From positions 189,988 to 253,987 of the forward strand of contig CAMZIQ010000001.1 of assembly GCA_947307295.1 (NCBI GenBank): DNA of 64,000 nucleotides, in the 5' to 3' direction. This DNA is from an uncultured Pseudomonadota bacterium (lineage in GTDB: Bacteria; Pseudomonadota; Alphaproteobacteria; Rs-D84). Positions 16,419-25,729 of this stretch are shown here, in pieces; positions within the stretch are counted from its first letter, which is position 1; each line of letters starts with the position of its first letter. The notes under the pieces were generated by a model. It was not told the DNA's origin, made no database searches, and worked only from the letters and a program-made list of their open reading frames with translations. Position numbers and translations under genes: made by a program.

Positions 16419-17528
16419 TTATTGCACCAGTTTTTTTATTACATCAACTACATATTTTGCATCTTTAACTGTATTCCAAGGTCCCACAGATATACGCACA
16501 GATCCATCAATATTTAATTTTTTATGCACCCACGCAGCACACATATTTCCCACACGCAAACAAATATCATGTGCACCAACCAGCGCACCAAAATCTAGGA
16601 CATGCATATTCTTTGGAACAAAAGATATCATACACGCATCACGCCCAGTCAACATTTTAACATTTTTCAATTTTATCAATTCATCATACATAAAATGTAT
16701 TAATTTTTGTCCACCATCCCACTTTGATAAATATTCTATCGCATTTGGCAAAGCAACTATCTGAGTTAACGGCAATGTTCCTGCTTCAAATTTTTCAGGC
16801 GATTTATTAAATACGATTCTTAAATCAGTAATTTTATTTACCATACCACCGCCAAATTTATCGACCGCCCAAACATCAGGGTTTTTCACATACATAACAC
16901 CAACGCCGGTATCTGCGCCAATTTTGTGACCTGAAAAACATAAAAAATCACAGTTTAAATCTTTGACATTAATTTTAGTATGCACAACAGATTGGGCAGC
17001 ATCTACGATTGTGATTACATTTGGGTTTTTTGCACGCGCAGAACGAATTATCGCCGCTACATCTTGTTGCACACCTAACACATTAGACATAGCAGTTATA
17101 ACCATCACATCAGCCTTTGGCACCTTTTTCAAATCTATATTTAAATTATCATCCAAAGGCATAACAACAATTTTGCAATTTTTATTTTCAGCCTGCATTT
17201 CCCATGGCAACCTGGCACTATGATGATCCAAATCAGACACAGCCACCAATGGACATTTTTTATTCAGCGTATTTTTTACAATATTAACAATTCTGTTAAA
17301 ACCATCAGTTGTACCAGAAACAAAAACTATATTTTTAGCAGCAGCCCCAATAAAATCAGCCACCTTTTGTCGAGAATCAGCAATTAAATTATCAACATGC
17401 CCTGCCCTAGCACAAATTCCGCGCCCAGCATTAGCATAAAAATTCCGCAGAAAATTCCGCTGACATTCAACCACAGATTGAGGTTTAAGCCAACTTGCAC
17501 TTGCATCCATATAAACGAATTTTTTCAT
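16419..17528 (-). CDS. sufS: Cysteine desulfurase SufS
   Basis: This 369-aa PLP enzyme strips sulfur from cysteine for Fe-S assembly. The PLP lysine is Lys202 in FSGHKIGADTG. DLDHHSARLPW, VDAAQS and KFEAGTLPL are typical group II (SufS) motifs. The persulfide Cys is Cys330 in LRVGNMCA, on the short loop typical of SufS. It is slightly shorter than the usual 400-410 aa. A minus-strand promoter TTGATA-16-TATAAT lies at 17556-17583. Confidence 0.93.
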   Translation of the reverse strand: MKKFVYMDASASWLKPQSVVECQRNFLRNFYANAGRGICARAGHVDNLIADSRQKVADFIGAAAKNIVFVSGTTDGFNRIVNIVKNTLNKKCPLVAVSDLDHHSARLPWEMQAENKNCKIVVMPLDDNLNIDLKKVPKADVMVITAMSNVLGVQQDVAAIIRSARAKNPNVITIVDAAQSVVHTKINVKDLNCDFLCFSGHKIGADTGVGVMYVKNPDVWAVDKFGGGMVNKITDLRIVFNKSPEKFEAGTLPLTQIVALPNAIEYLSKWDGGQKLIHFMYDELIKLKNVKMLTGRDACMISFVPKNMHVLDFGALVGAHDICLRVGNMCAAWVHKKLNIDGSVRISVGPWNTVKDAKYVVDVIKKLVQ

Positions 17529-17555
17529 GGCGTTTTTCTCTTGCTTTTTGCTATG

Positions 17556-17583
17556 ATTATAATAAACTGAAACGAAATATCAA
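17556..17583 (-). promoter_or_regulatory. sufS promoter, overlapping a divergent -10
   Basis: On the minus strand, TTGATA at 17578-17583, a 16-bp spacer and TATAAT at 17556-17561. The -10 lies in the palindrome ATTATAAT, which also reads TATAAT on the plus strand at 17558-17563 toward trxA, so the two transcripts may share this region. Confidence 0.6.
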
Positions 17584-17601
17584 TAACATAAGGAGAAAAA
17601 T

Positions 17602-17922
17602 ATGGCATTACAACACGCTAATGATGAAAGCTTTGACACAATGGTCAAAGACGGTTTAACTTTGGTAGATTTCTGGGCATCTTGGTGTGGACCATGCCAA
17701 ATGTTTGGACCTATATTTGAAGACGTATCAGATACAATCAAAGACGTCCATTTTGTAAAGTTTGAAATTGACGAAGTTAATCGTCGCACACCTGCTAAAT
17801 TTGGCATACGCAGTATCCCAAGTGTTTTGGCTTTTAAAAACGGCGAATTAAAAGAAGCACGCACAGGCTTAATGGACGAAGAAACATTAACAGAATGGAT
17901 TAAAGAATTAAAGGCGGCATAA
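17602..17922 (+). CDS. trxA: Thioredoxin
   Basis: The 106-aa protein is a single thioredoxin domain with the redox site WCGPC in WASWCGPCQM, the cis-proline IPSV, and FKNGE near the end. It is a general cytosolic disulfide reductase. SD AAGGAGA lies 6 nt before the ATG. It is followed 1 nt later by dksA. Confidence 0.96.
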   Translation: MALQHANDESFDTMVKDGLTLVDFWASWCGPCQMFGPIFEDVSDTIKDVHFVKFEIDEVNRRTPAKFGIRSIPSVLAFKNGELKEARTGLMDEETLTEWIKELKAA

Positions 17923-17923
17923 C

Positions 17924-18355
17924 ATGGCAAAAAAGAATTATAAAGACATTGAATTATCACCAAAATATACACCAAAAAAATCAGAACCATATATGTGTGA
18001 TGAACAATTGGCGTATTTTTATCAACTGTTGAACACCCAACGCGAAGAAATTTTACAAGATCGCGATTCTGTGTTAAGTGATGTTCGCATGGCAGAAAAA
18101 AATGAAACAGCGGGTGTTGGTGACGAACAAGACCAGGCATCTGCGGAACAAGAAATCACAATGAATTTGCGTATGTCTGAACGCAATACGAATTTGTTGC
18201 AAAAAATAAATGCGGCATTGGAAAGAATTGAAAACGGCACATTCGGATATAGTGTAATATCTGGCGAAGAAATCGGATTACAAAGAATGTTGGCACGACC
18301 ATTGGCAACAATGACAATCGAAGAACAAGAAGAACACGAACAAAAAAGAAAATAA
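17924..18355 (+). CDS. dksA: DksA-family RNA polymerase factor lacking all zinc-finger cysteines
   Basis: DksA enters the RNA polymerase secondary channel and potentiates ppGpp at promoters. The 143-aa protein aligns along its length: the N-terminal helix, the coiled coil with the acidic tip GDEQDQASAEQEI (keeping the D-x-x-D-x-A spacing of E. coli DksA), and the GTFGY...EIGLQRMLARPLA zinc-finger region. The four zinc-ligand cysteines are replaced (YSVISGEEIG and ATMTIEEQEE). Cysteine-poor DksA variants are known in some proteobacteria and resist oxidation and zinc shortage. Co-transcription with trxA fits a redox-tolerant variant. Confidence 0.9.
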   Translation: MAKKNYKDIELSPKYTPKKSEPYMCDEQLAYFYQLLNTQREEILQDRDSVLSDVRMAEKNETAGVGDEQDQASAEQEITMNLRMSERNTNLLQKINAALERIENGTFGYSVISGEEIGLQRMLARPLATMTIEEQEEHEQKRK

Positions 18356-18483
18356 ACAAAATACAATTATAAAATAATAATATAATTACAAAATAAACAA
18401 AACAAAATATGATTATTTTGTAAAAAATATTTTATAAAATTATAATCTTGCTTGGTATTTTATATTAAAAAAAATTTCATATT

Positions 18484-18517
18484 AAAAAACCACCGCCCAA
18501 CTGGGCGGTGGTTTGTT
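18484..18517. terminator. Bidirectional terminator between dksA and the convergent operon
   Basis: The 12-bp stem AAACCACCGCCC/GGGCGGTGGTTT (18487-18498 with 18503-18514) has loop AACT and A/T-rich flanks on both sides. The stretch 18360-18480 before it is almost pure AT and holds no gene. Confidence 0.9.
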
Positions 18518-18555
18518 ATTACCCCTACCTTTACCTGTTTTTTTAAAATAAACCA

Positions 18556-19959
18556 TCATTGAGCTGGCGCCTCTTCAGGAGAAAAACATCCTTTTTTGTC
18601 TTTATTCCATATCCATATTAAATTTTTATCATCACATTCACACTTTCCATCTATCCAGTTTGCGTCTGTAGCTTTACAACAATCTAATTCTTCACCAGTT
18701 TTACCGGCACATGGATCAACAGGTGTGACATTATCGCTACCGCCATTTCCAGATTTTTCACACTGGTCTCCACTACTATTCAGTTTCATGCCATTTGTAC
18801 ACCTACAACATCCACCATAAATTACAGAATTCTCGTCTTTACATTTGGTTGCTGTATAAACAATTCCATTACTACCCTTTGATGAATCACAATCCTCAGC
18901 TAAACGATTTCCACAAACCCCGGCTAAATTTTCCAAACAAGCGGCTTTTGTGCTTTTGACATCTGCTATGATACCAAGAACAGTTTCTGTAGTTGCAGCA
19001 ACAACACCAACACCTGTTGTAATCTTCGCTGGTCCATTAAATCTAGTAATTTTACCTCCTGTATTTTTTGCCAACTTCAATGTAAATGCTTTGCTTTTAT
19101 CTAAATCTAGCCAACCTCCAATAATATTTCCATCCTGTTTCACCTCTATTCCCAATCTAGTCAAAGCATCATATTCGGCATCTGTCAAAGCTGGCAGATC
19201 TTTTTTTGTTCTGATTTTTAAAGTAATAGCATCCACATCATTGTCTACTAAGAACTTATTAAACAACTTTTTGCTCTCTTCAAGGTTATTATTCCCACTA
19301 GCAATAATTTTGTCCCTAAAACCTGGTATTTTCTCCCTAATACCCGGTATTCCCTCTACACCTAGAATATTTTTATAATTTTCTTCCAGTTCTCTCGAAA
19401 TAAGAATAGCAGTGTTCTCATCTATATCCAAAAGTACCTTACCTCTAGCACCGAGCCTTCCATCGTCTATTAGCTGCTTCATTTTATTGTAATAATAAGA
19501 CTCTGTTGGCAATGCATTTCCGTTAACGTCTATAGCTTTTTTGTTAATCACCACATATTCATCACTGGAACTAAGATCATACCTTACAGCCCTCCAAGCC
19601 CTGAGCTTATTAACTTTTCTACCGTTTATAATAACCTCTCCTATTTCACCGCGCCCCCAAGACAACATCTGCGCCGCCTTTCTACCATCTTGTATTATCC
19701 GTTTCTCAGCTGCCATGAAGATTATACCAGCAATTGCAGTTATTATTGACGTCACCACAAGTGCTTTTTTATAACCTCGCCAAACATCATCCTTTTTAAA
19801 TACACCTTGTTCTGGGTCCATCATAAGTGTAGTTGTATCTATCACCACTGGCGTTCCATTGATATGCACCGTAGTATCAGTCCCAGCCCCTTTGGCAACA
19901 AAAGATCCAAAACAAAGAAAACAACAAAACATTATAAAAACACAAATTTTTCTAAACAT
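18556..19959 (-). CDS. Exported/membrane protein with Cys-rich C-terminus, third gene of the operon
   Basis: The 467-aa protein starts at ATG 19959, which has AAGGTGGA upstream and opens a signal-like segment (KICVFIMFCCFLCFGSFVAKG). A second hydrophobic segment is at about residues 65-85 (LVVTSIITAIAGIIFMAA). The middle is charged and soluble. A third Ala/Thr/Val hydrophobic run (about 315-335) precedes a Cys-rich C-terminal third with CGNRLAEDCD, YGGCCRCTNG, DCCKA and KCECDD. These spaced cysteines suggest disulfide-bonded or EGF-like repeats outside the cytoplasm. I recognise no family. Confidence 0.8.
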   Translation of the reverse strand: MFRKICVFIMFCCFLCFGSFVAKGAGTDTTVHINGTPVVIDTTTLMMDPEQGVFKKDDVWRGYKKALVVTSIITAIAGIIFMAAEKRIIQDGRKAAQMLSWGRGEIGEVIINGRKVNKLRAWRAVRYDLSSSDEYVVINKKAIDVNGNALPTESYYYNKMKQLIDDGRLGARGKVLLDIDENTAILISRELEENYKNILGVEGIPGIREKIPGFRDKIIASGNNNLEESKKLFNKFLVDNDVDAITLKIRTKKDLPALTDAEYDALTRLGIEVKQDGNIIGGWLDLDKSKAFTLKLAKNTGGKITRFNGPAKITTGVGVVAATTETVLGIIADVKSTKAACLENLAGVCGNRLAEDCDSSKGSNGIVYTATKCKDENSVIYGGCCRCTNGMKLNSSGDQCEKSGNGGSDNVTPVDPCAGKTGEELDCCKATDANWIDGKCECDDKNLIWIWNKDKKGCFSPEEAPAQ

Positions 19960-19969
19960 TTTTTCCACC

Positions 19970-22942
19970 TTATAAATTTCTTTCAAGTTCATCTAGATCA
20001 ACAGTCAAATACAACAAATTATCATATTGATCAAGAAAATCTTCTTTCATTTGTTCGCTAAATCCAAAATCATCAACAAAGGTGACATACAACGCATTCG
20101 CGTAATAGTTCATCAAAACATTTGCAGCTTCTGCAGCAGTTTTTGCTTTTTTTGCTGCCTCCATAAACTTGTTGTAATAATCTCTCGCTTTAAATTCATC
20201 TACTGCTTCAGTAAGCGCTAATTGCGTATCAATAACAAGTTGAAATGCAGCAAACCCCATTCCCTTATAATCACCAACTAAAGCTGATACAACTATAAAA
20301 CCAATATCAAGCCCAAGTGTCTTTGCAATGTTCCACGCTTTATATCCAAATGTACCAGTTAAATAACAAACGCCACCTTTAAAACCGGTACCACCACCAA
20401 TCTTTTTTAATTGATTTCCAAGATCTTCGCATTGTTCTGCATTAAGCCCCCCACATTTGGTCCCATTACTATGAAATTTTTCATTGTCACCAATAAACTT
20501 CACTTTGACACTCCCTGCTGCACCATAAGTATTACACATCATCGTCTGTTCGCCTGCGTCACGTTCCCAAGGTTTACTTTCAACAAGATCGTCCATAATA
20601 AAATTCACATCCCATTTTTTATCGCCACATTGTACAATACATGTTTTTACGTCATCCCCAGGATCTGCAAAACTAAATAAAGCCTTCCCCCAATCAGACC
20701 ATACTGGCATATCTGTTGTTTGACCACCCCATACAGCATATTCAATTTTATGATCACAAGAACATGGTTGATGTTTCCACCTGGCTGCACTAGAGTTTTC
20801 ACCCCAACAATAAGCATTTTCTCTAACCTTTTGGCTACAATCTATATTACATAAATCTACGTTCATGCCTTTCTTAGTTATCGCATCTTTGATAACCTTT
20901 ACAAAGTTATCAGTTGTAAACGTACCATCTTTTACTTGTTGAAAACCATCAGCTTTTGAACAATAAGTAAATTCATCTATCTCAAATGCTGTATTACCAT
21001 CTTCTATATCGCCATCATAATGGGAACCATTTACAACGATCTTGCACGGTGATTTGTTCGTATATAATTGACCTTTGTCATAACCTTGCAATTCCGCCCA
21101 AGTATCCGCCATTCCTTGACAAAACTTAAAATTAGTATTCCAATCTAATACTATTGTTGTCCAACCTACATTATCCTTATCAAAATGATACTTTGTACCA
21201 TACACCCCATGATCGGTATCACCACCGAACAGACCTTGTGCCAATTCTTTATAATCACCAGTATAATCAAGACTATCAAACCAAAAATCAAAGAACAATC
21301 GTTTGCCTTGATGGTTTTGAATAGATGTACACATTATCGAAGCATCCGTAGCCAAGCCTGCTAGATCAATTTTATATTTTTTAATATCTTTGCTACATTG
21401 CACATCAACATTAAATTTTCTTTTTACGAACAATTGTATCAATTTTACCGCTTGTTCATAACTGACATTAACACCATCTGCACCTGTCCAATTAAATCCG
21501 TACCCACCAGTCTTGTGCTTAATCTTACCATTATAACAAACCAAACCTTTATTCCAATCATCCCCAATTTCACAGGCACGTTTATACCCGGCTTTGTCAG
21601 CCTCTTTTTTATCCAACAAGAAAGATGCCTTGCTTGCCACATCACGATATTCTTGTTGCCAACCTGTAATCATCCACAACATATCAGAAAATGCCTTTTG
21701 ATCCTCTTGATTTTCATAAACAGGATTACACAACACCGTATATGTATTTTGAATACTATCCGTGGGTGTAAGAGCTATTGAATTTACATTATTAACCACT
21801 TTGGCACATTCTGTATTCGCTTTTTCCATCACATCCATAAAGCAAGATATTTTTCTGAAATAATTATCCAAATATACCCCTGTATCTGGATCCAAATTAT
21901 TAAATACATTTTCTACAAAACCACCCCCAACAGACAATGTGCATTTGCCACCTTCACACCTTTCACCAACCCCCCAATTATACATTGCATTATTATTTTC
22001 ACTACTTAGAGTACTTGTCAACACCGAAGGCATAATCATCGTATGTTCCGCAGTTGTATAAGTAGGATCACACTTTATTCTTACTGGATCGCCTTTTTTA
22101 TCAGTCAATCTTACACTAAGATTCTGCTCTGACCAATATTTCTGTCTTTCTTTGCAGGAATAGTTTTTTAATTCATATACGACCTTACTGTCCGAACTAG
22201 TCTGTCTGCATTTTAATGCGGTACATGTACAAGTATAATATGGATTTCCCGAAGAATCTTTCCTGCGTCTTAATGTGACGATTCCATCTGCTATCGGTTC
22301 ACGATAATTTTTAGTTGCAGTTTGACCACAGTGATCACCTATAAAGTTATTTTCAGTTATGGTTGATAAGCCATTTACGGGTACTGTTTTAGCACCGTTT
22401 TTAACTTTTATCAGATTTCCATTTTCATCTCGTGCTGGCGGGCAACGCAAAATATCCATAGCTATCGCATCAGGATCCTTATTACCAACATCACCAACAT
22501 ACTCTTTTTGTGCCCGATCTAAAGCTTTTATGAACTTTATACATTTATTCACCCCGTCACCCTTGGCAGAATTTATACGTAAATTCCCTATTTTACAAGC
22601 TTCCAGCAAATCCACCTCAGAAACACATCCCGAACATTCACCAACCTCTAATGAATCAGGAGTAGCAGTAGCAGCCCTTTCCAACAAGTATGCATATACT
22701 TCGTTTGTTTGTTCTTCTAATACATAGGTTTCATTAACAAAACCACCCTTGTCTGGATCTATATAAGATAAAGTAAATTCTTTTTTTTCTTTGATACCTG
22801 TCACAGCGTCTGGAAAAAACGCCATCGATACTTCTTTCATAACCAAAGGATGAAACAACAAATCCCTTTTTACACTAACGGCAGCAATCACCACAAATCC
22901 AATTATGAATATACCAATCAAACCAAACAATAGTTTTTTCAT
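19970..22942 (-). CDS. 990-aa exported Cys-rich protein, second gene of the operon
   Basis: The protein begins with an uncleaved-looking signal anchor (MKKLLFGLIGIFIIGFVVIAAVSV). A long extracytoplasmic region has about 34 cysteines, many in CxC, CxxC or CxxxC pairs (ECSGC, YTCTCTALKC, ERCEGGKC, DLCNIDCS, PCSCDH). Its last 150 residues are Cys-free and helical, with hydrophobic helices around IGFIVVSALVGDYKGMGFAAF. The ATG overlaps the upstream stop (TAATG), so it is translationally coupled to the Ala/Gly-hairpin protein. I see no enzyme motif. A large disulfide-stabilised surface or secreted protein is the safest reading. Confidence 0.82.
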   Translation of the reverse strand: MKKLLFGLIGIFIIGFVVIAAVSVKRDLLFHPLVMKEVSMAFFPDAVTGIKEKKEFTLSYIDPDKGGFVNETYVLEEQTNEVYAYLLERAATATPDSLEVGECSGCVSEVDLLEACKIGNLRINSAKGDGVNKCIKFIKALDRAQKEYVGDVGNKDPDAIAMDILRCPPARDENGNLIKVKNGAKTVPVNGLSTITENNFIGDHCGQTATKNYREPIADGIVTLRRRKDSSGNPYYTCTCTALKCRQTSSDSKVVYELKNYSCKERQKYWSEQNLSVRLTDKKGDPVRIKCDPTYTTAEHTMIMPSVLTSTLSSENNNAMYNWGVGERCEGGKCTLSVGGGFVENVFNNLDPDTGVYLDNYFRKISCFMDVMEKANTECAKVVNNVNSIALTPTDSIQNTYTVLCNPVYENQEDQKAFSDMLWMITGWQQEYRDVASKASFLLDKKEADKAGYKRACEIGDDWNKGLVCYNGKIKHKTGGYGFNWTGADGVNVSYEQAVKLIQLFVKRKFNVDVQCSKDIKKYKIDLAGLATDASIMCTSIQNHQGKRLFFDFWFDSLDYTGDYKELAQGLFGGDTDHGVYGTKYHFDKDNVGWTTIVLDWNTNFKFCQGMADTWAELQGYDKGQLYTNKSPCKIVVNGSHYDGDIEDGNTAFEIDEFTYCSKADGFQQVKDGTFTTDNFVKVIKDAITKKGMNVDLCNIDCSQKVRENAYCWGENSSAARWKHQPCSCDHKIEYAVWGGQTTDMPVWSDWGKALFSFADPGDDVKTCIVQCGDKKWDVNFIMDDLVESKPWERDAGEQTMMCNTYGAAGSVKVKFIGDNEKFHSNGTKCGGLNAEQCEDLGNQLKKIGGGTGFKGGVCYLTGTFGYKAWNIAKTLGLDIGFIVVSALVGDYKGMGFAAFQLVIDTQLALTEAVDEFKARDYYNKFMEAAKKAKTAAEAANVLMNYYANALYVTFVDDFGFSEQMKEDFLDQYDNLLYLTVDLDELERNL

Positions 22943-23889
22943 TATCTAAGCGCCCCCTCGCATTCTGCTGCTGTTTGTGCAACTTTCTTTATCGCACTTA
23001 TTTCTAATGCATTAAACACCGTTGCTGTAGCAGATGCCGCTGTTGTCGCACCAGCTAACACGTTTGATGCTGTATTTAAATTCTTTTCTTTTTGTGCGCC
23101 AGCATCAGTTTCCAATCCTGCCTTGCGAACACTATCACTATTTGCCGCGGCACTAGTCGCAGTTCCAATCACACCAGTTGCAGAACCAACTACTGATGCC
23201 ACCAATGCGCCCTTCGCACGCTTTTGTATCTTTGATACATCTTGTCCCTTGTACCCAGAACATGCGTTTGCTATCCGTTGTGCTTCGCTTACATCTTCTC
23301 CTTTTACCTTGGCCTGACTGATCGCATTACGTAAATCATTCATACTGGCTGTACACGCATCTATATGGCTTTGTATATCTCCCTTTTTAACAGACACACC
23401 CGCTATCACAGCACCAGCTATGTTGGTAGCCGTAGCACCAGCCATCAATCCTGTTCGCCAATCACCTAATTTTTTAGATTTTTCTGTTAACTGTTGTTCC
23501 TTGGTCTTGTCCTCTGACGAAGCAAATGTATCATAATTCTCTTTTATCCATGCGGTGGCATCTTCAATATTGTTCGTCCAAGAACCCGAATTTCCTGCTT
23601 GTAATTCAAGAACCCTTTTTCTTAAATCTCTTATCTCTTTATCCGTTTTCGCCTTTACCAAACCAACGATAGTTGCACTAGCGCCAACCGCGGTTCCCAC
23701 CGCTGTCACAGCTGTATTTATCCCAGCCAATTTTTTCAATTCTGATAATTCATCGTCTATGCCCATACATGCACGATACGAAGTTTGCAATGCTGTGTCC
23801 AAAGACATCAGTTCCGCACCATGTGCAACAGTATTCATTGCCAAAAAAATACCCAAAATTGTTAATCTCGAGAATAATGCACGTGCCAT
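22942..23889 (-). CDS. Exported Ala/Gly-hairpin family protein, copy 2
   Basis: The 315-aa protein is the first gene of a three-gene operon. It keeps the family order: signal peptide, CMGIDDELSELKKLAGINTAVTAVGTA with a small-residue hydrophobic run, KLGDWRTGLMAG with the second run, HIDACTASM, a Cys in ANACSGY, KRAKGALVASVVGSA with the third run, and a terminal ECEGAL. Compared with copies 1 and 3 it lacks the CxxxC pair and has four rather than six cysteines. SD AAAGGG precedes the ATG, and a TGATATAAT promoter lies at 23921-23929. Confidence 0.85.
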   Translation of the reverse strand: MARALFSRLTILGIFLAMNTVAHGAELMSLDTALQTSYRACMGIDDELSELKKLAGINTAVTAVGTAVGASATIVGLVKAKTDKEIRDLRKRVLELQAGNSGSWTNNIEDATAWIKENYDTFASSEDKTKEQQLTEKSKKLGDWRTGLMAGATATNIAGAVIAGVSVKKGDIQSHIDACTASMNDLRNAISQAKVKGEDVSEAQRIANACSGYKGQDVSKIQKRAKGALVASVVGSATGVIGTATSAAANSDSVRKAGLETDAGAQKEKNLNTASNVLAGATTAASATATVFNALEISAIKKVAQTAAECEGALR

Positions 23890-23920
23890 TTTATATCCCT
23901 TTCTTTCCTAATCTTTTCAG

Positions 23921-23950
23921 ATTATATCATATTTGGCACTATCATTACAA
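23921..23950 (-). promoter_or_regulatory. Promoter of the three-gene Cys-rich operon
   Basis: On the minus strand, TTGTAA (23945-23950), an 18-bp spacer and TATAAT (23921-23926) with the extended TGA just upstream of the -10. Confidence 0.6.
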
Positions 23951-23972
23951 GAAAAAAAACGCACAATTTCTG

Positions 23973-24020
23973 CAAAAAAAATACCGTAAAATCAATGAAT
24001 TATATCATGATTTTACAGTA
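23973..24020 (-). terminator. Terminator of the secretin gene
   Basis: A 13-bp inverted repeat (23982-23994 with 24008-24020, one G-T pair on the RNA) is followed on the minus strand by TTTTTTTT. The stem is AT-rich, so it is weaker than others in the window. Confidence 0.65.
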
Positions 24021-24064
24021 TTAAAATCCTATACAACACATATATACTTATTATATATATAATC

Positions 24065-25696
24065 TCAATTTAATGGTGCGCCCCAATGTTGTTGAATACT
24101 GCGTTCAGCATCCATCGGACTTACCAAAACCTGAGGCGTTAAAATAACAACCAAAACCTCACGAGATGCCGCAGTATCACGCGAACCAGACAACGCCATA
24201 AAGTCCGCATCACCCAAACCATATCTGGTATCGTTATTCTTTTGCTTTTCAAATCCAGATACCACTAACATCTGACCTGATTCCATAATAACTTCCTGCA
24301 TAAAGGAACGTTCTTCAACCTCTGGCAATTGCAATGTCACAGCACCAATTGTCTGAGTAGACATTTTCAACAATTCACGAACAGACATTTTAAATAACAA
24401 CAATATCTTTCCGTTTTCCAAAACATTCGGTAATAACTGCATTGAAAAACCTGTTTCTAAATCGTCTTGGTCCACAGTACTTGATTCCACAGTCGTAAAT
24501 GTACGTGATTCAAATCGTTTAATATATCCAGTAGTTTTTGTATTCGTCACAGGCGCAACACGATTATTACGTGTCGTCACACCAACATTTGTAACCAAAG
24601 AAACCTTACCCTGTTTCGCCAGCGCTTCTATCAAAGCATTTGTTCCAGCCAAACGCGCCATAGACCCATTATTTATTTGATCATTAGTATACGCACCTTC
24701 TACAACATTATTGCTTGCATCCAAATGAGTCGCACCAGTCAAAGCAGACACCGCATTAGACAACACAGCAACATTCATCGAACTTGTTTCCGTAGAAGAC
24801 AAATTATTCTTTGGATTCGCCACCAAATTCAACCCCGAAGCCGAATTAATCGCAGCCGCCAAATTCAAACCAAACGCGGATTCATTAGACAACGACACCT
24901 GTAAAACTTTCACATCAATCGTCACCAATTGAGACAAACGTTTATTTTGTTTTGCTATGTATTCACCAACACGATTTAAAATAGACGGTGAAGCAGTCAC
25001 AGTAATAGTTCCCAAACTGCGCGACACAGTAAACTGCGCATTCTTAGAATTATTTATAATAGAATTAATAGTAGATTCTACTTCATCCCATTCTTTTAAT
25101 GTAGATTCCAAAGAAACCTGGTTTCCGCTGTCTGTTTGAACAGAAGATTGATAAGACACATCTGTTCCCAACGCATATAATGTATAAGTCCTTGTTTCTG
25201 TTTCATAAAAAACAATAGAATCTTTATCATAATACCACAATAAATCTAAATCTGTCGAAATCTGAGAAAGCAATCCAGACAATTTCCCAGTATATGCCAC
25301 ATCAACAGTTTTTCTTAATTTTTCAGAATCAACCTGACTATCTATTTTAACAGGTATGCCTGTAATGGAATTAATATCATTTGCTAAAACTTGTAATGTC
25401 ACAGGTTCATTTAACAGAATAGTAATACCTGTATCCGTTTCAAATTTTGATGGCAATTTATTTTTATGCTCTAATAAAGTAGATTTATTTCCCAACCAAA
25501 CACCTTCTGACATAGAGACAGTATCACCGTTATACACTTTTGCACGGGGATTTTTCGCCATTTCAAATGCTTCGTACGCATTAACAAAATTCTGATCTAC
25601 CTCAGCAGACACTTTTGCAGATTCATGCAAAGTACAACCAGACAACAATGCAGCGATACAAACACTTATTACACAAATATTAAAACGTATTTTCAT
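24065..25696 (-). CDS. PilN-type secretin lipoprotein (type IVb pilus outer-membrane pore)
   Basis: The 543-aa protein has a lipobox (AALLSGC, Cys21). Its periplasmic N-domains include ILLNEPVTLQVLANDINSITGIPV and a TLYALGTDVSYQSSV segment typical of PilN/BfpB secretins, and ASPSILNRVGEYIAKQNKRL, the N1-type fold. The C-terminal secretin domain has VSLVTNVGVTTRNN, TGFSMQLLPNVL and VSGFEKQKN. Secretins form outer-membrane channels for pili or type II-like secretion. It lies about 30 nt after the TcpQ-domain gene. No pilin, ATPase or platform gene of the same system is in the window. Confidence 0.88.
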   Translation of the reverse strand: MKIRFNICVISVCIAALLSGCTLHESAKVSAEVDQNFVNAYEAFEMAKNPRAKVYNGDTVSMSEGVWLGNKSTLLEHKNKLPSKFETDTGITILLNEPVTLQVLANDINSITGIPVKIDSQVDSEKLRKTVDVAYTGKLSGLLSQISTDLDLLWYYDKDSIVFYETETRTYTLYALGTDVSYQSSVQTDSGNQVSLESTLKEWDEVESTINSIINNSKNAQFTVSRSLGTITVTASPSILNRVGEYIAKQNKRLSQLVTIDVKVLQVSLSNESAFGLNLAAAINSASGLNLVANPKNNLSSTETSSMNVAVLSNAVSALTGATHLDASNNVVEGAYTNDQINNGSMARLAGTNALIEALAKQGKVSLVTNVGVTTRNNRVAPVTNTKTTGYIKRFESRTFTTVESSTVDQDDLETGFSMQLLPNVLENGKILLLFKMSVRELLKMSTQTIGAVTLQLPEVEERSFMQEVIMESGQMLVVSGFEKQKNNDTRYGLGDADFMALSGSRDTAASREVLVVILTPQVLVSPMDAERSIQQHWGAPLN

Positions 25697-25729
25697 ATTG
25701 TCCCCCGTCCCCTTTTAATTTCAGAAATC

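Noticed and set aside
17580..18140. 186-aa minus-strand ORF over trxA-dksA
   Set aside because: It is the antisense of two clear genes (thioredoxin and DksA), has no signal or motif and no SD.
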